64,000 nucleotides of DNA from Bin76 sp963665765 (GCA_963665765.1 OY762464.1:2108001-2172000), one strand, 5' to 3'. Positions 1 to 8,808 are shown, numbered from the stretch's first letter. Notes: a model not told the origin generated them from the letters alone. Program-made: numbers and translations.

Positions 1-36
1 TCTTTGGTGCACTGTTGCGGCTATATTCACATAAAT

Positions 37-279
37 ATGCGCACAACTATTGAACTACCCGATGATCTGTTCCGCCAGGCCAAGATTACCGCTGCCAGAG
101 AAAGAGTGACCTTGCGGTCGATTGTGGAGACCGGCCTGCGGGCTGAACTTGCCCGCCGCCAGGCATCCGCCTACCAAATGCCGGATCTTTCTTTCGGGGG
201 CAGCGGTATGGCTCGCGGCATAGACGAGGGCGATTGGCCGACGATCCGTGACATCATCTATGGCGATCTCCGGGTATGA
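37..279 (+). CDS. vapB: VapB-like antitoxin (VapBC pair 1)
   Basis: This 80-residue protein is the likely antitoxin of a type II toxin-antitoxin pair. Its start, MRTTIELPDDLF, is the beta strand and first helix typical of ribbon-helix-helix antitoxins that bind their own promoter. The C-terminal half would be the segment that blocks the PIN toxin. I chose the ATG at 37 because this motif normally begins the protein; an upstream GTG at 7 only adds residues with no family resemblance. The stop overlaps the toxin start as ATGA, so the two are translationally coupled. Only 36 bases of upstream DNA are visible, so its operator cannot be judged. The pairing is secure; the exact antitoxin subfamily is not. 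Confidence 0.85.
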   Translation: MRTTIELPDDLFRQAKITAARERVTLRSIVETGLRAELARRQASAYQMPDLSFGGSGMARGIDEGDWPTIRDIIYGDLRV

Positions 280-707
280 TCGCGGTCGACTCAAATATAT
301 TGGTCTATGCTCACCGAGCGGACTCTAAATTCCACCACCCGGCGGCGACTGCATTAAAAACGATTGCTACCGGGAGGGATGATTGGGCGATCCCGTGGCC
401 CTGTTTGCATGAATTTCTGTCGGTAGTCACCAGACCAGGGCTATATGATCCACCCACCGATATTGAACGAGCATTGACGCAAGTGCGGGTATGGGTGGCC
501 TCGCCTTCCGTTAGGTTGCTGGGTGAGTCAGATGACCATTGGGAGGTGCTTGGTGGTTTGCTTCGGGGTTCGACTGCCGCAGGCCTGCGGGTTTACGATG
601 CCCGGATCGCGGCGATCTGCATTGCCAACGGGGTGAGTGAACTCTGGACCTCGGATCGCGATTTCAACCGCTTTCCGATCAGGATCAAGAACCCGGTAGG
701 ACAATAG
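276..707 (+). CDS. vapC: PIN-domain ribonuclease toxin VapC (pair 1)
   Basis: A 143-residue PIN-domain protein, the usual length for a VapC toxin. The acidic metal-binding residues are visible: D5 in AVDSN, E46 in LHEFL, D108 in VYDARI and D127/D129 in TSDRDF. VapC toxins are Mg-dependent endoribonucleases that cut tRNA or rRNA when the antitoxin is lost; the target here is unknown. The gene starts inside the stop of the antitoxin gene (ATGA overlap). It converges on the second vapBC pair, whose vapC ends about 100 bases away on the other strand. Confidence 0.9.
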   Translation: MIAVDSNILVYAHRADSKFHHPAATALKTIATGRDDWAIPWPCLHEFLSVVTRPGLYDPPTDIERALTQVRVWVASPSVRLLGESDDHWEVLGGLLRGSTAAGLRVYDARIAAICIANGVSELWTSDRDFNRFPIRIKNPVGQ

Positions 708-812
708 GGACATTCGAGACTCGGCTAAGAAAAGGGGCCGGGGCGGTTGATTGCCGAGGCTTCGCGTCTTGATTGGAGGGTCGATGCCCCGGGGCCTTGC
801 CATCGAAGGCTT

Positions 813-1238
813 TCAGAGGGGGTTGCGCCACCGAAGGCCTCGAAAACGAGCGAAGTCATGATCGTTCGAGTGGACCTCAGCCTGGTGTTCGATCGCCAGC
901 GCTGCGATGTGTGCATCGGTAACCAAGTTGCCTCCGACGCCGGCAGATGTCAACAGGTCTCCGAAGATCCTGAGGTGTTCAACACCCGGGCTCAATGTAT
1001 AGACGTTGGGGGATTGAAACCATGCCTGCACCATTTCAACGGCCTGCGGGGGTGTAGCCGGATGGGTTTGCACGGCGGGATGGGTCATAATCCGTACGAA
1101 GCCTGTCGCCACGATCCACGGCATGCCGATACGCTCTCTGCCATTCACCAGGCTCTCCCACCACTTTCGGGCGACCGGGTGCAGAGTGCTCTCGGTACTG
1201 TGCGCGTAGACAAGCAAGTTAAGGTCGGGAACGATCAT
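813..1238 (-). CDS. vapC: PIN-domain ribonuclease toxin VapC (pair 2, Mycobacterium-type subfamily)
   Basis: A 141-residue PIN protein with D5 (VPDLN), D108 (VTDAH) and D126/D128 (SNDHDF). The position of the usual second acidic residue reads TGFVRI, with Gly where pair 1 has E46. From memory, that substitution and the ending GLRWRNPL are typical of the Mycobacterium-type PIN subfamily (TIGR00028), so it is probably not a loss of activity. The ATG overlaps the antitoxin stop as ATGA. It is expected to act as an RNA endonuclease; the substrate cannot be read from the sequence. Confidence 0.88.
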   Translation of the reverse strand: MIVPDLNLLVYAHSTESTLHPVARKWWESLVNGRERIGMPWIVATGFVRIMTHPAVQTHPATPPQAVEMVQAWFQSPNVYTLSPGVEHLRIFGDLLTSAGVGGNLVTDAHIAALAIEHQAEVHSNDHDFARFRGLRWRNPL

Positions 1239-1486
1239 TCTGACCTGGTGAACCCGCCCACCTCCAAGGCGTCATTCAGTTGGTTCAGGCGAAGAGGATC
1301 GATCCCTACTCTCAGCCCGGTCCGGTGAGGTTTGACCCGGTAGGTGGAACGTGGATTTGCCGGACCTGGCGACAGTCCCCTTCGCAAGGTGTCGTTGACC
1401 ACCTGTTTGAATGTTTGATCGAGTAGGCGCGCCCGTTCTTTCAGGCTTGCGGCCAGGTCGTCGTCGAGTGTCAAGGTCGTTCTCAT
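1235..1486 (-). CDS. vapB: VapB-like antitoxin (VapBC pair 2)
   Basis: An 83-residue antitoxin. The N-terminus MRTTLTLDDDLAASL is a ribbon-helix-helix DNA-binding module, and the C-terminal half (residues 40-83) would wrap the PIN toxin encoded just downstream. The stop overlaps the vapC start by four bases. A 7-bp inverted repeat lies 8-33 bases upstream of the ATG (1494-1519) and is a good candidate for the autoregulatory operator. Pair 1 and pair 2 are divergent in sequence, so they are independent modules rather than a recent duplication. Confidence 0.85.
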   Translation of the reverse strand: MRTTLTLDDDLAASLKERARLLDQTFKQVVNDTLRRGLSPGPANPRSTYRVKPHRTGLRVGIDPLRLNQLNDALEVGGFTRSE

Positions 1487-1493
1487 TACAGAG

Positions 1494-1519
1494 CATCATA
1501 GTGCTTTAGGAATATGATG
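1494..1519. promoter_or_regulatory. Inverted repeat, candidate operator of vapBC pair 2
   Basis: CATCATA at 1494-1500 is followed, after 12 bases, by its exact complement TATGATG at 1513-1519. The repeat sits directly upstream of the minus-strand vapB start (1486), where VapB/VapC complexes usually repress. The role is inferred from position. Confidence 0.45.
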
Positions 1520-1778
1520 TCGAGATGTCTCATCCTCCGGCATCGGCTGGCCAGGGTGGATGTTGCCGGGTCGGACCAGACTCTGATTCGCTCGGGGGTC
1601 CCGCCTTCCCGGTGATCGCTACCTTTTTCGGAGAGGCATCCGCCGCGCTGGTTCCCTGATCGAACCGGCTACCGTGGTGGCTTCGGGACTGTCGACAAAT
1701 GAGTCTGGTGAAACGGGGCCTGTGGATGTTGATTATTCCTTCAACAAGGTACAATGAGCATCTTTGAAGGGGACTTGA

Positions 1779-2093
1779 ATGAGTGGTGCGGAGAGGTCAT
1801 CGGAGGAACAGGAAGGGGTGGACAGGAGGCTTCTAATCCGGCCGAAGGAGGACGTCGCCCGCATGGGCAGGGAGATCTACCAGCGGGACATCCGGTGGCA
1901 AGTGGAGCCGGACCATATTGGAGCGGTGGTTTCCATCGATGTGGAGACCGGTAGTTGGGCTATGGGGGATGAATCGCTGGAAGCGGTGGATCGTCTGCGG
2001 GAGCAGCGTCCCGAGGCGGTCAACATCTGGTGTGAGTGGGCCGGGTACAAAACCTTGGCAAGCATGGGGGGCGGCATGCGGAGGACCAAGTGA
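1779..2093 (+). CDS. Small conserved hypothetical protein
   Basis: A 104-residue protein. Its core (GREIYQRDIR, then GAVVSIDVETG, then DRLREQRPEAVN and a glycine-rich end) resembles a small family, common in cyanobacteria and Chloroflexi, of about 80-100 residues with no known function. An AAGGGG Shine-Dalgarno sequence lies about 7 bases before the ATG at 1779. It stands alone between a vapBC pair and the defence locus, with about 290 bases of empty DNA upstream. I cannot assign a role. The family resemblance is from memory, so it could be spurious. Confidence 0.6.
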   Translation: MSGAERSSEEQEGVDRRLLIRPKEDVARMGREIYQRDIRWQVEPDHIGAVVSIDVETGSWAMGDESLEAVDRLREQRPEAVNIWCEWAGYKTLASMGGGMRRTK

Positions 2094-2164
2094 TACGGGG
2101 TGTGGGACGCGTCCTGATCCAAGCCGGGGAGTAGCCGAGGTCCGGCCAGCCTAGAGTGCCGGGT

Positions 2165-5100
2165 CTAATCCTCGAAGGAGAAGTCGTCGAAGCCCATTTG
2201 CTGGGCGTTTTCGCGGACGGTGCGCATGGTGGACTCTCCGTAACCCGATGATTGGGCGTTGATCTCCAGAGTGAGGGTGACATCGTCGCCGGCCGATTCC
2301 AGGTGACGGGTGATCTCTTCCATGATGTCGGTTATGTCTCGCACGGCTCGCAGCCGCGACAGGCGGGTCCGGGCGTAGAAACGTTTGGGCGACGAGGGTT
2401 TGCCTTGGCCATCGTCGCCCTTGTTGTTTTCTTTCGGTGTTTCGCCGCCTATTCCCGCCCCGTTTTCGTCAGGCTGTGCGGCTTCATCAAGCTGCCGTCG
2501 GGCTCGCTCGGCTTTGATGATCACGGCCTGGTGGCTGTCTCCCACGCCCACATGCTCGGCCATCTTCAACCCCCGATAACGATCCTGGTCCGGGTCGTAG
2601 GCCTCGGCGAAGGCGAAGGTGTCCTGTTCCCAGTTCAGTTGTGACACGCCGTTGGACACCGCATGGGCCAACACCCCGAAATCCAGCAGGCGAGGCATAT
2701 ACAGGTGCTGGGCATAGTAGCTCCACAGCTTCTTGATGCCGATGTGATCCGCGCCCCTCTCCCACAGCTGGAAGCTGCCGCGCTCGATGTCCATCTTCAC
2801 CCGGATGCCGCTGTAGGAGGCGATCATCTGTTCGTCGGAGCGGAGCTTGGATTCGGATCGGCTGATCAGGGCTTGGCTTCCCCCGGCCGGGGTGCGATGC
2901 CACTCGATCTCGGCGCGGCCGGCTTGCTTTCGAGGGGTGAGAAGATGGGTAAAAGTCTCGTTGATGCGCATCTTCACCGTCCGGTCGGCATCGGCCTGGC
3001 GTTCTTTCACCTGCTCCACCGCCGCCGGAGAGAGGTTGAGCCGGGTGGCCTCCCGATCGTCGTAGATCGACTTCCAGGCCAGCCAGGCCGCCATCCCCTC
3101 GCGCAGTTCCTCCACCCGATTGTGCTCGGCGGCCATGAACACCAGCAGATTCTGGTTGATCCGCGGTCCGCCGTGGCGTTGGGTGAGGATCGCCTCAGCC
3201 ATCTTCACCGCCGGGCTGTTGGTTCCGTCTTTGGTGCGGTGCGGCGCCGTTGGCGGGAGGATCACCAGCCGCACCCGGCGGTCCTCGTCGGGAACATCGC
3301 CCGTCCCGTCGGGAAAAACATGCACCCCGGCAAAGGACCCCCGGCCCATCCCTTGGATTCTCTGCTGGATTTGTGGGTCGGTGTACGGCTCGCCGAACTC
3401 GGCGGCCCGCTCTCGGGCCAGCTTGGTGAGAGTGGGGTTGGTGTCGAACCAATAGCGGGTGTCCTGGTTGTAGAGATAGGTGGCGTCGCGGGCCAGACGC
3501 CGCAGGGCATCGTGAAAGGCGCCGGGAGGTTCCCCCGGCTGAGCGGACCCCAGCACGATCCGGCGGGCGTCGATGCCGCGCTGTTCTCCCACATGGGGCG
3601 CCGAGCCCAGAAAGGCGGTGCGGGCCACTCGGCGGGTGGCCGAATAGCGGCCCAGGTTGCGGGCCTGCTGATCGATCCGGGTGGGCAGGCTGTTGGGTCC
3701 GTCCACGTCGGTGTGGATGATCGGATCCCAGCGGTCTTCCAGATATTTGGTGATTTCGGCCAGCACGTTGCCGGTTTCCATGGGAAGGATCCCGGGCATG
3801 ATCATGGCCGAGGAGTCGCCCTGCTCCCACAGGCGAGAGATCACCGCCGCCATCAGCCGCAGCATCCCCCGGGTGCGCTGGAAGCGCTCCAAGGTGGCCC
3901 AATCCTCATAGAGCCGGTCGAACAGTTCGGGGTGGATGGGATAGGCGCCTTTCATCCGTTCCCGATAGGAGGTTTCCCGAACCTCGGGCGGGAAGTCGTC
4001 GGGGTGGCTGCGATACAGATCGTGATACGCCCGGATCACCGCGTCGCGTTTTCTGGCCGACCCATGGGGGAGAGTTTCGAACAGGCGCCGTCGCACGATC
4101 TCGAAGGCCTCGTCACTGGTGGCCGGTCGCCACTGGGCGGCTCGGCGAGACACCACGTTCTTGAGCTTCTCCAGGGCCTGCTGTCCCTTTTCGCCACCCA
4201 CTTCCATGTTGGAGGAGGGAATGGAGATCAACACCAGGGTGTTCTTCACCGCTGCGGCGGCTTCGGTGAGAGCTTGGGCGAAAGTGAACTGGGTGTCGAA
4301 GTCCCCGCCCGCTCCTCGGGTCTCGTCGGCCCGGGTGGGAAGATCGCGGGCATAGGCCACCCATTCGTCGATCAGCACCAGCGTGGGCCCGAATCGCTCG
4401 AAGAGTTCCACCAGCTTGGCGCCCGGGTTGGTGGCGTTGCGATCGTCTTCGGCCACGATGGCATAGCCTTCCGGGCCGCCCAGTTGCCAGGCGACCTCTC
4501 CCCACAGGGTGCGCACCGGGGTGCCGTCGGGCTTGGGAGGGGGGTCGGATGCCGAAAACGACTGGCCGATGAACGCCGCTCGACAGATGTTGTGGGGGAT
4601 GGTCAGGTCTTCTTGAGACAGAAGCTCGTCCACCCCGGCCAAGTGCTGGGCGGGGGTGTTGGACGCCAGATGATAAAGAGCGATCAGGCTGTGAGTCTTG
4701 CCGCCTCCGAAGCTGGTCTGAAGCTCCACCACCGGCTCGCCTCCCTGTCCCGAGAGCCTGCGGGCGGCGATGCGGATCAAATCGGCCAGCCCCTCGGTGA
4801 TGAAAGTGCGGGCATAGAAGGCCCGGGGGTCCTGGTATTCCTCTTCGGCCCGCTGATGGAGCACCTGCCAAAGGTCGGCCGCGAACTCGGCCTGGGTGAA
4901 GCGGCCTTCCCGAACGTCGGGGTGAGGCGCCACCACCTCTCGCCAGGGCGGGTATTGGCTGCTGGGCCGGCCGTTGGCGGAGTCGGTTTTGATAAGCCGC
5001 TTCCGCTCGTTGCGGCTTTCCTGTTCATACACCTGCCGTTGCAGGGCCTTTTTGAGATTGCGAACCTGATCGGCCTGTTCAGGCGCCTTGAAGTCCTTCA

Positions 5101-5443
5101 GCACTACCTCGCACTGATCAAGGATGCGGAGGGTGTCGTCGGAACTGAAAGGTTCGAGATGCGCCCAATCGTTGCGGGCATTGCGCAAAAGGGATATGTA
5201 GTTGCGAGTTTGGTGAGGAAGCACCTTGCCGAAAATGGGCTTCCAAGTTGCCTGAATGCCCTTGACCAAGAAAGCCAAATCATCGGCGGAGGGGGAGTGG
5301 TCGGGCTGATAGAGAACACTGTTGACCTGTTGCATCCAGTTGGGGCCGTACATGGCTTTCCAGGCTCGCTCCACCCCCGGCCTGATCCCGTCACGGAGCA
5401 GGGTGAGAGCTTGCCCCACTCGTTCGTGGTTGGAAACAGCCAT
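2165..5443 (-). CDS. DUF499-type AAA ATPase with N-terminal Swt1-like HEPN domain (Hma-like defence ATPase)
   Basis: A 1092-residue ATPase. Residues 1-105 look like a Swt1-type HEPN domain and include R90-NDWA-H95, which fits the HEPN ribonuclease signature R-x4-6-H. The P-loop GGGKTHS lies near residues 246-252 and the Walker B strand LVLIDEW near 360. The rest matches DUF499-type ATPases that occur beside DUF1156 methyltransferases. The gene follows the methyltransferase with only 8 bases between stop and ATG, and its GAGG ribosome site overlaps that stop, so the two are one transcript. I infer the motor or effector subunit of an anti-phage complex. The antisense strand is open over nearly the whole length, which is a GC artefact. 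Confidence 0.82.
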   Translation of the reverse strand: MAVSNHERVGQALTLLRDGIRPGVERAWKAMYGPNWMQQVNSVLYQPDHSPSADDLAFLVKGIQATWKPIFGKVLPHQTRNYISLLRNARNDWAHLEPFSSDDTLRILDQCEVVLKDFKAPEQADQVRNLKKALQRQVYEQESRNERKRLIKTDSANGRPSSQYPPWREVVAPHPDVREGRFTQAEFAADLWQVLHQRAEEEYQDPRAFYARTFITEGLADLIRIAARRLSGQGGEPVVELQTSFGGGKTHSLIALYHLASNTPAQHLAGVDELLSQEDLTIPHNICRAAFIGQSFSASDPPPKPDGTPVRTLWGEVAWQLGGPEGYAIVAEDDRNATNPGAKLVELFERFGPTLVLIDEWVAYARDLPTRADETRGAGGDFDTQFTFAQALTEAAAAVKNTLVLISIPSSNMEVGGEKGQQALEKLKNVVSRRAAQWRPATSDEAFEIVRRRLFETLPHGSARKRDAVIRAYHDLYRSHPDDFPPEVRETSYRERMKGAYPIHPELFDRLYEDWATLERFQRTRGMLRLMAAVISRLWEQGDSSAMIMPGILPMETGNVLAEITKYLEDRWDPIIHTDVDGPNSLPTRIDQQARNLGRYSATRRVARTAFLGSAPHVGEQRGIDARRIVLGSAQPGEPPGAFHDALRRLARDATYLYNQDTRYWFDTNPTLTKLARERAAEFGEPYTDPQIQQRIQGMGRGSFAGVHVFPDGTGDVPDEDRRVRLVILPPTAPHRTKDGTNSPAVKMAEAILTQRHGGPRINQNLLVFMAAEHNRVEELREGMAAWLAWKSIYDDREATRLNLSPAAVEQVKERQADADRTVKMRINETFTHLLTPRKQAGRAEIEWHRTPAGGSQALISRSESKLRSDEQMIASYSGIRVKMDIERGSFQLWERGADHIGIKKLWSYYAQHLYMPRLLDFGVLAHAVSNGVSQLNWEQDTFAFAEAYDPDQDRYRGLKMAEHVGVGDSHQAVIIKAERARRQLDEAAQPDENGAGIGGETPKENNKGDDGQGKPSSPKRFYARTRLSRLRAVRDITDIMEEITRHLESAGDDVTLTLEINAQSSGYGESTMRTVRENAQQMGFDDFSFED

Positions 5444-5451
5444 GATCTACC

Positions 5452-8340
5452 TCAGCTTTCCAAGAGACTGGCCTGCTCAGTCACCGGACGGGCGGCCAGT
5501 TCGGTGAGAGTGGGCCAGACGGTGACCAAGGTGTTATAGGCCACTGCTTCCTGTGTCCAGCCTTGCCGGTCGGCGGTTTGATATAGCAGATAGGCGAGTT
5601 GGCGGGCGTGGTCGCCGTATCCCGGGCCGACCTCCCGAAGCAGAGCGGCGGCCTCGGCCTCGGATCGCTCCAAGCCGGCCAAGAGGTGCTGGGATATCTT
5701 CCACACTTTTGGGTTAGGATCGGTTTTGGGGTTGTAGTGGTCGAGGTTGGAGCTGGGGATCAGTTGCACCCTGCCGCCCTCCGACGTGGCAATCCCGGCC
5801 TTCACCACCCCCGACACCGAGGTGTTCTTTGCCTGTGACAGGGTCTCGGCATCGCCATAGGGTCCGGCCTCGGCACCGTACTGCTGATACCAGGTGAGCG
5901 CCCAGCGAGTTTCGTAATCGAACTCGGTCTCTTCTTCCGAAAGGGTTTCCTCCAAGATCTGGTTGATCAGAGCCAAAGCCGAACGGACCGGCATGGCGGT
6001 TCCGTCCGCTTCCAGCACCCGGGAGTAACGGGAGAAGATCGCCATGCCGGGTCCGATCATGGACTGGGCCATATCCACCGGCGCGATGGCTTGCTCTCGC
6101 AGCAATCGCAGTGCCGAGGGGAGTTCGGAACGTAAGGCCGCCAGCAGTTCACCGCGGGTGGCCATTGGGGCATCGGGAGGTCGGGGGCGACAGACGATGA
6201 CTATAGAGGAAGCCAAGGCTGCAGAACGACTTGCCCTGAGCCGGTTGGCCAACTCGGTTCTCATCGGCCAGGTACGTGTTACGGTCAGACCGGAATCATG
6301 AAGGGCCTGAAGGAAGGTTTCCCAGCCAGTGGATACGGTTGTCCCTCTTTTGGTTTCGGCCTGTTTAAATGCGTAGAAAATGGAGAAAGGGAAGTCAGAA
6401 TTCTGGGCCTTGGCTGTTTCCTTTAGTACCCCTCCCATTCCCTTCTCGAAATATTGTTGGGCAGCTTGCCTTGTTCCATACCGTTTGGCGTCGGCCACTA
6501 ATTCTTCGGTTTTGGGAGTGACCACCGTCGAAAGCTCGTCGGGCCAGATATCACTGAGATTGTGCCGCATCCAGACATAAAAGAAGTCGGAGATATCGGC
6601 AAAGGGAACATTATCGTAGTATGGAGGGTCGGTTGAAACTACCGAGATGGGCACCGATTGAATGCGTGCACGTGCGTTCCGCTGCAGGATCTCGGCTGAC
6701 CCTTGGGACGGAAGGCACTCGAGAACTTTGGCAACCCATGTGACCTGCCCTTTCCAGTTTCCTGTTGATGATGAGAACGGATTCGCCTCCACGAATGCCC
6801 ACGCCATTGACAACGCCTGACGGGCAAATGTGTTGCGGTGGTGTTCTTTACCTGTATCCCAAGAACACAGGAGTGAGTTACGGTCCGCCAACTTGTCGAC
6901 CACAAATGCTAGATATGTGAGAACGGCTTCAGCATATGCCACTGTCCCGCTACCACCATCCCGCAGCCGAATTCCATCCTCGATCAAACTTGCGTTGCGG
7001 GCATGCCCTGCCACGATCGGACGCAATCTGTCTAATAAGTCGGAAAAAGTGGTCAGTGCCACCAGTTGCCGATCCGTGAATAGATCGTCAGAGTGGGTCA
7101 TTCCGTAAGGGGGAACCGACATGTATTGGGGATGGGTCGACAAGCGAATCGAAGGAACATTTCCCGGAACGTTCACATCTGGAAGGCTGGTGGTTGATGG
7201 TGGAAGATAGATTCGTTGACGGTTGCCTTCGGCTACCACAGCAATGAGCTGGGTCTTCATCCTGCCTTTCTGACCCTGATCCCTTATGTAACTGTTGGGT
7301 ATTACTGACCCGGTTGCGATACAGGTTCCAACCGCTCGTTTGATGGTGCCGGAGGCCGGACTGCCTCCTTCCATAATCTCATATGAGATAGTTTGAATAC
7401 TGCGATCTATCCGCGGCTCTACCCAAACGATCGGTTTCTTAGGCCGCTTGCGCAGCACCCACGATCTGACCAGGGGGACGTGCCCGTCCCAGGCCGGATC
7501 GGGTGACTGGACGGTACGGGCCCAGATCCAGGCAATAACTGTTGCGCCCCTGCGCCCCTGCGCCCCTGCGCCCCTGCGCCCCTGCGCCCCTGCGCCCCTG
7601 CGCCCCTGCGCCCCTGCGCCCCTGCGCCCCTGCGCCCCTGCGCCCCTGCGCCCCTGCGCCCCTGCGCCCCTGCGCCCCTGCGCCCCTGCGCTATTATTAG
7701 GTAATTCAGCCTTCGGATAGAGATGCCCGATCTTCTCGAAGGCGCGGTCTCGCATCCACTGGCCGTAGTAGCGGATGTCCTCGGCCAGGCCCCGAGCACC
7801 CTCCCATGACTCGGAAGTCAGGCGCTGTCGCGACTCGGGATTGACCGGCGGCATTCCGGCGAACCGGGGTGGGATTTCCACCATGGCCTTGCTGATCAAC
7901 ACCGCCACCGGATTGAGGTCGCCCCCATAGGCCGGCAGCCCCAGGCGCTGGGCTTCCAAGGGGATGGTCCCGCCTCCGCAGAACGGGTCCAAGATGTTGG
8001 GCAACTCCCCGTCGCACGACTTGACGATCTCAGCCTTCGCTCGGCCCAATATGTCCTGGTTGTTAGTGTTTTTCCACTTCACCAACTCGGTGAGGATGTC
8101 GAACAAGCGTTGGCGCTCGGCAGCCTGATCCTCCTCGGTGGGAAAGCGATCGGGATGCGCAGAGGGGTCGTCCACCAGCGACGCCCACAGCACCGCCCGC
8201 GCCGCCGCCAAAGGCCGCCGCGCCCACCACAGATGCAGGGTGGAGGGATGCCCATGACGAATCGACTTCTCCCGCGCCGCCTCTTTGCTGATGGCCTGCA
8301 GTGGCAACGCCACCTCAATTAACTTCTTTTTATAGCTCAC
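5452..8340 (-). CDS. DUF1156 DNA amino-methyltransferase with an in-frame octanucleotide repeat tract (Hma-like)
   Basis: A 962-residue methyltransferase from GTG at 8340. The start YKKKLIEVALPL and IRHGHPSTLHLWWARRPL are the DUF1156 signature. The SAM-binding motif DPFCGGGT is at about residue 118 and the catalytic motif DPPYYD at about 571, as in N4-cytosine/N6-adenine methyltransferases. Between these motifs, residues about 217-266 are six perfect copies of GAQGRRGA, encoded by 18 copies of an 8-bp unit. Flanking residues (PKAELPNNSA before, TVIAWIWARTV after) are what I expect next to each other in relatives, so the tract is an insertion in a loop. The current copy number keeps the frame. 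No clear Shine-Dalgarno sequence precedes the GTG. Frame continues upstream to 8472 but without family resemblance. Confidence 0.85.
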   Translation of the reverse strand: MSYKKKLIEVALPLQAISKEAAREKSIRHGHPSTLHLWWARRPLAAARAVLWASLVDDPSAHPDRFPTEEDQAAERQRLFDILTELVKWKNTNNQDILGRAKAEIVKSCDGELPNILDPFCGGGTIPLEAQRLGLPAYGGDLNPVAVLISKAMVEIPPRFAGMPPVNPESRQRLTSESWEGARGLAEDIRYYGQWMRDRAFEKIGHLYPKAELPNNSAGAQGRRGAGAQGRRGAGAQGRRGAGAQGRRGAGAQGRRGAGAQGRRGATVIAWIWARTVQSPDPAWDGHVPLVRSWVLRKRPKKPIVWVEPRIDRSIQTISYEIMEGGSPASGTIKRAVGTCIATGSVIPNSYIRDQGQKGRMKTQLIAVVAEGNRQRIYLPPSTTSLPDVNVPGNVPSIRLSTHPQYMSVPPYGMTHSDDLFTDRQLVALTTFSDLLDRLRPIVAGHARNASLIEDGIRLRDGGSGTVAYAEAVLTYLAFVVDKLADRNSLLCSWDTGKEHHRNTFARQALSMAWAFVEANPFSSSTGNWKGQVTWVAKVLECLPSQGSAEILQRNARARIQSVPISVVSTDPPYYDNVPFADISDFFYVWMRHNLSDIWPDELSTVVTPKTEELVADAKRYGTRQAAQQYFEKGMGGVLKETAKAQNSDFPFSIFYAFKQAETKRGTTVSTGWETFLQALHDSGLTVTRTWPMRTELANRLRASRSAALASSIVIVCRPRPPDAPMATRGELLAALRSELPSALRLLREQAIAPVDMAQSMIGPGMAIFSRYSRVLEADGTAMPVRSALALINQILEETLSEEETEFDYETRWALTWYQQYGAEAGPYGDAETLSQAKNTSVSGVVKAGIATSEGGRVQLIPSSNLDHYNPKTDPNPKVWKISQHLLAGLERSEAEAAALLREVGPGYGDHARQLAYLLYQTADRQGWTQEAVAYNTLVTVWPTLTELAARPVTEQASLLES
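7543..7691. repeat. Octanucleotide tandem repeat, (TGCGCCCC)18 plus 5 bases
   Basis: Eighteen perfect tandem copies of TGCGCCCC run from 7543 to 7686, followed by the partial unit TGCGC to 7691. On the coding (minus) strand the unit is GGGGCGCA. Eight is not a multiple of three, so the peptide repeats every three units. Gain or loss of one or two units would shift the frame, and both other frames stop soon after the tract (stops at 7439-7441 and 7419-7421). The regular GGGG runs could also fold as G-quadruplexes. No unit carries a substitution, which suggests a recently expanded or active tract. Confidence 0.97.
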
Positions 8341-8565
8341 GGGGGTATTTTCGTGCTTGAAACCGGGACAATTCGTGTAAGGGAATAATAAGCAGGCCCG
8401 AGGGAGGCCCGTCCGGGGAGTAAAGCTGGTGTGTAGAAGAGCGGTAGAGGGGCCTATGTTTGGCAAAACCACTTAAAAAATAGGGAAACTATTCTGGAAG
8501 GGGTGGCAGCAGGGGCGCTGAAGGGCATCTACAATCCGCACTACCCCCGGCAAGGACAGCGAGTT

Positions 8566-8808
8566 ATGACAATACTGCGGGCTCTTGCCTGTGCATTCAA
8601 ACCACTAGCGGGCAGATCTTGCTCACACAGCTGGGATGACTACCTGGATGGAGCTGCGGAGGCTCTGTACTTCGATGGCGAAGTGGCCGATGACCAGGCT
8701 TTACCCTTTGGTCCCGAAGGTCTTCAAGCTGATGCCATTGCGATCCGAGGGGACTGGATCAAGGTCGGCCAATACCTCCGTTCGGCCATGGAAACCATTG
8801 AAAATTGA
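8566..8808 (+). CDS. Small hypothetical protein embedded in the Hma-like locus
   Basis: About 80 residues if it starts at ATG 8566, with AAGGA nine bases upstream; a GTG at 8503 would add 21 residues. The C-terminal half is DQALPFGPEGLQADA...RGDWIKVGQYLRSAM, a soluble, mostly helical segment. I do not recognise a named family. It lies on the plus strand between the methyltransferase and helicase genes, which are both on the minus strand. It overlaps the start of the next gene (stop TGA inside TTGA), so the two are probably translated together. Function unknown. Confidence 0.6.
   Translation: MTILRALACAFKPLAGRSCSHSWDDYLDGAAEALYFDGEVADDQALPFGPEGLQADAIAIRGDWIKVGQYLRSAMETIEN

Noticed and set aside
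2663..5539. A 958-codon open frame on the plus strand opposite the DUF499 ATPase
   Set aside because: No recognisable domain; the opposite strand has a full set of ATPase motifs and operon spacing. It is a by-product of high GC codon use.
7543..7691. CRISPR array or minisatellite-type spacer array
   Set aside because: Units are directly contiguous and only 8 bp long, without spacers; this is a simple sequence repeat.
7448..7720. Repetitive APLRPC-type peptide on the plus strand across the octanucleotide tract
   Set aside because: It simply translates the repeat on the wrong strand; the minus-strand frame is flanked by conserved methyltransferase sequence.
8341..8472. A 44-residue N-terminal extension of the DUF1156 methyltransferase
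   Set aside because: The extension has no resemblance to the family, which begins at the YKKKLIEVALPL segment directly after GTG 8340.
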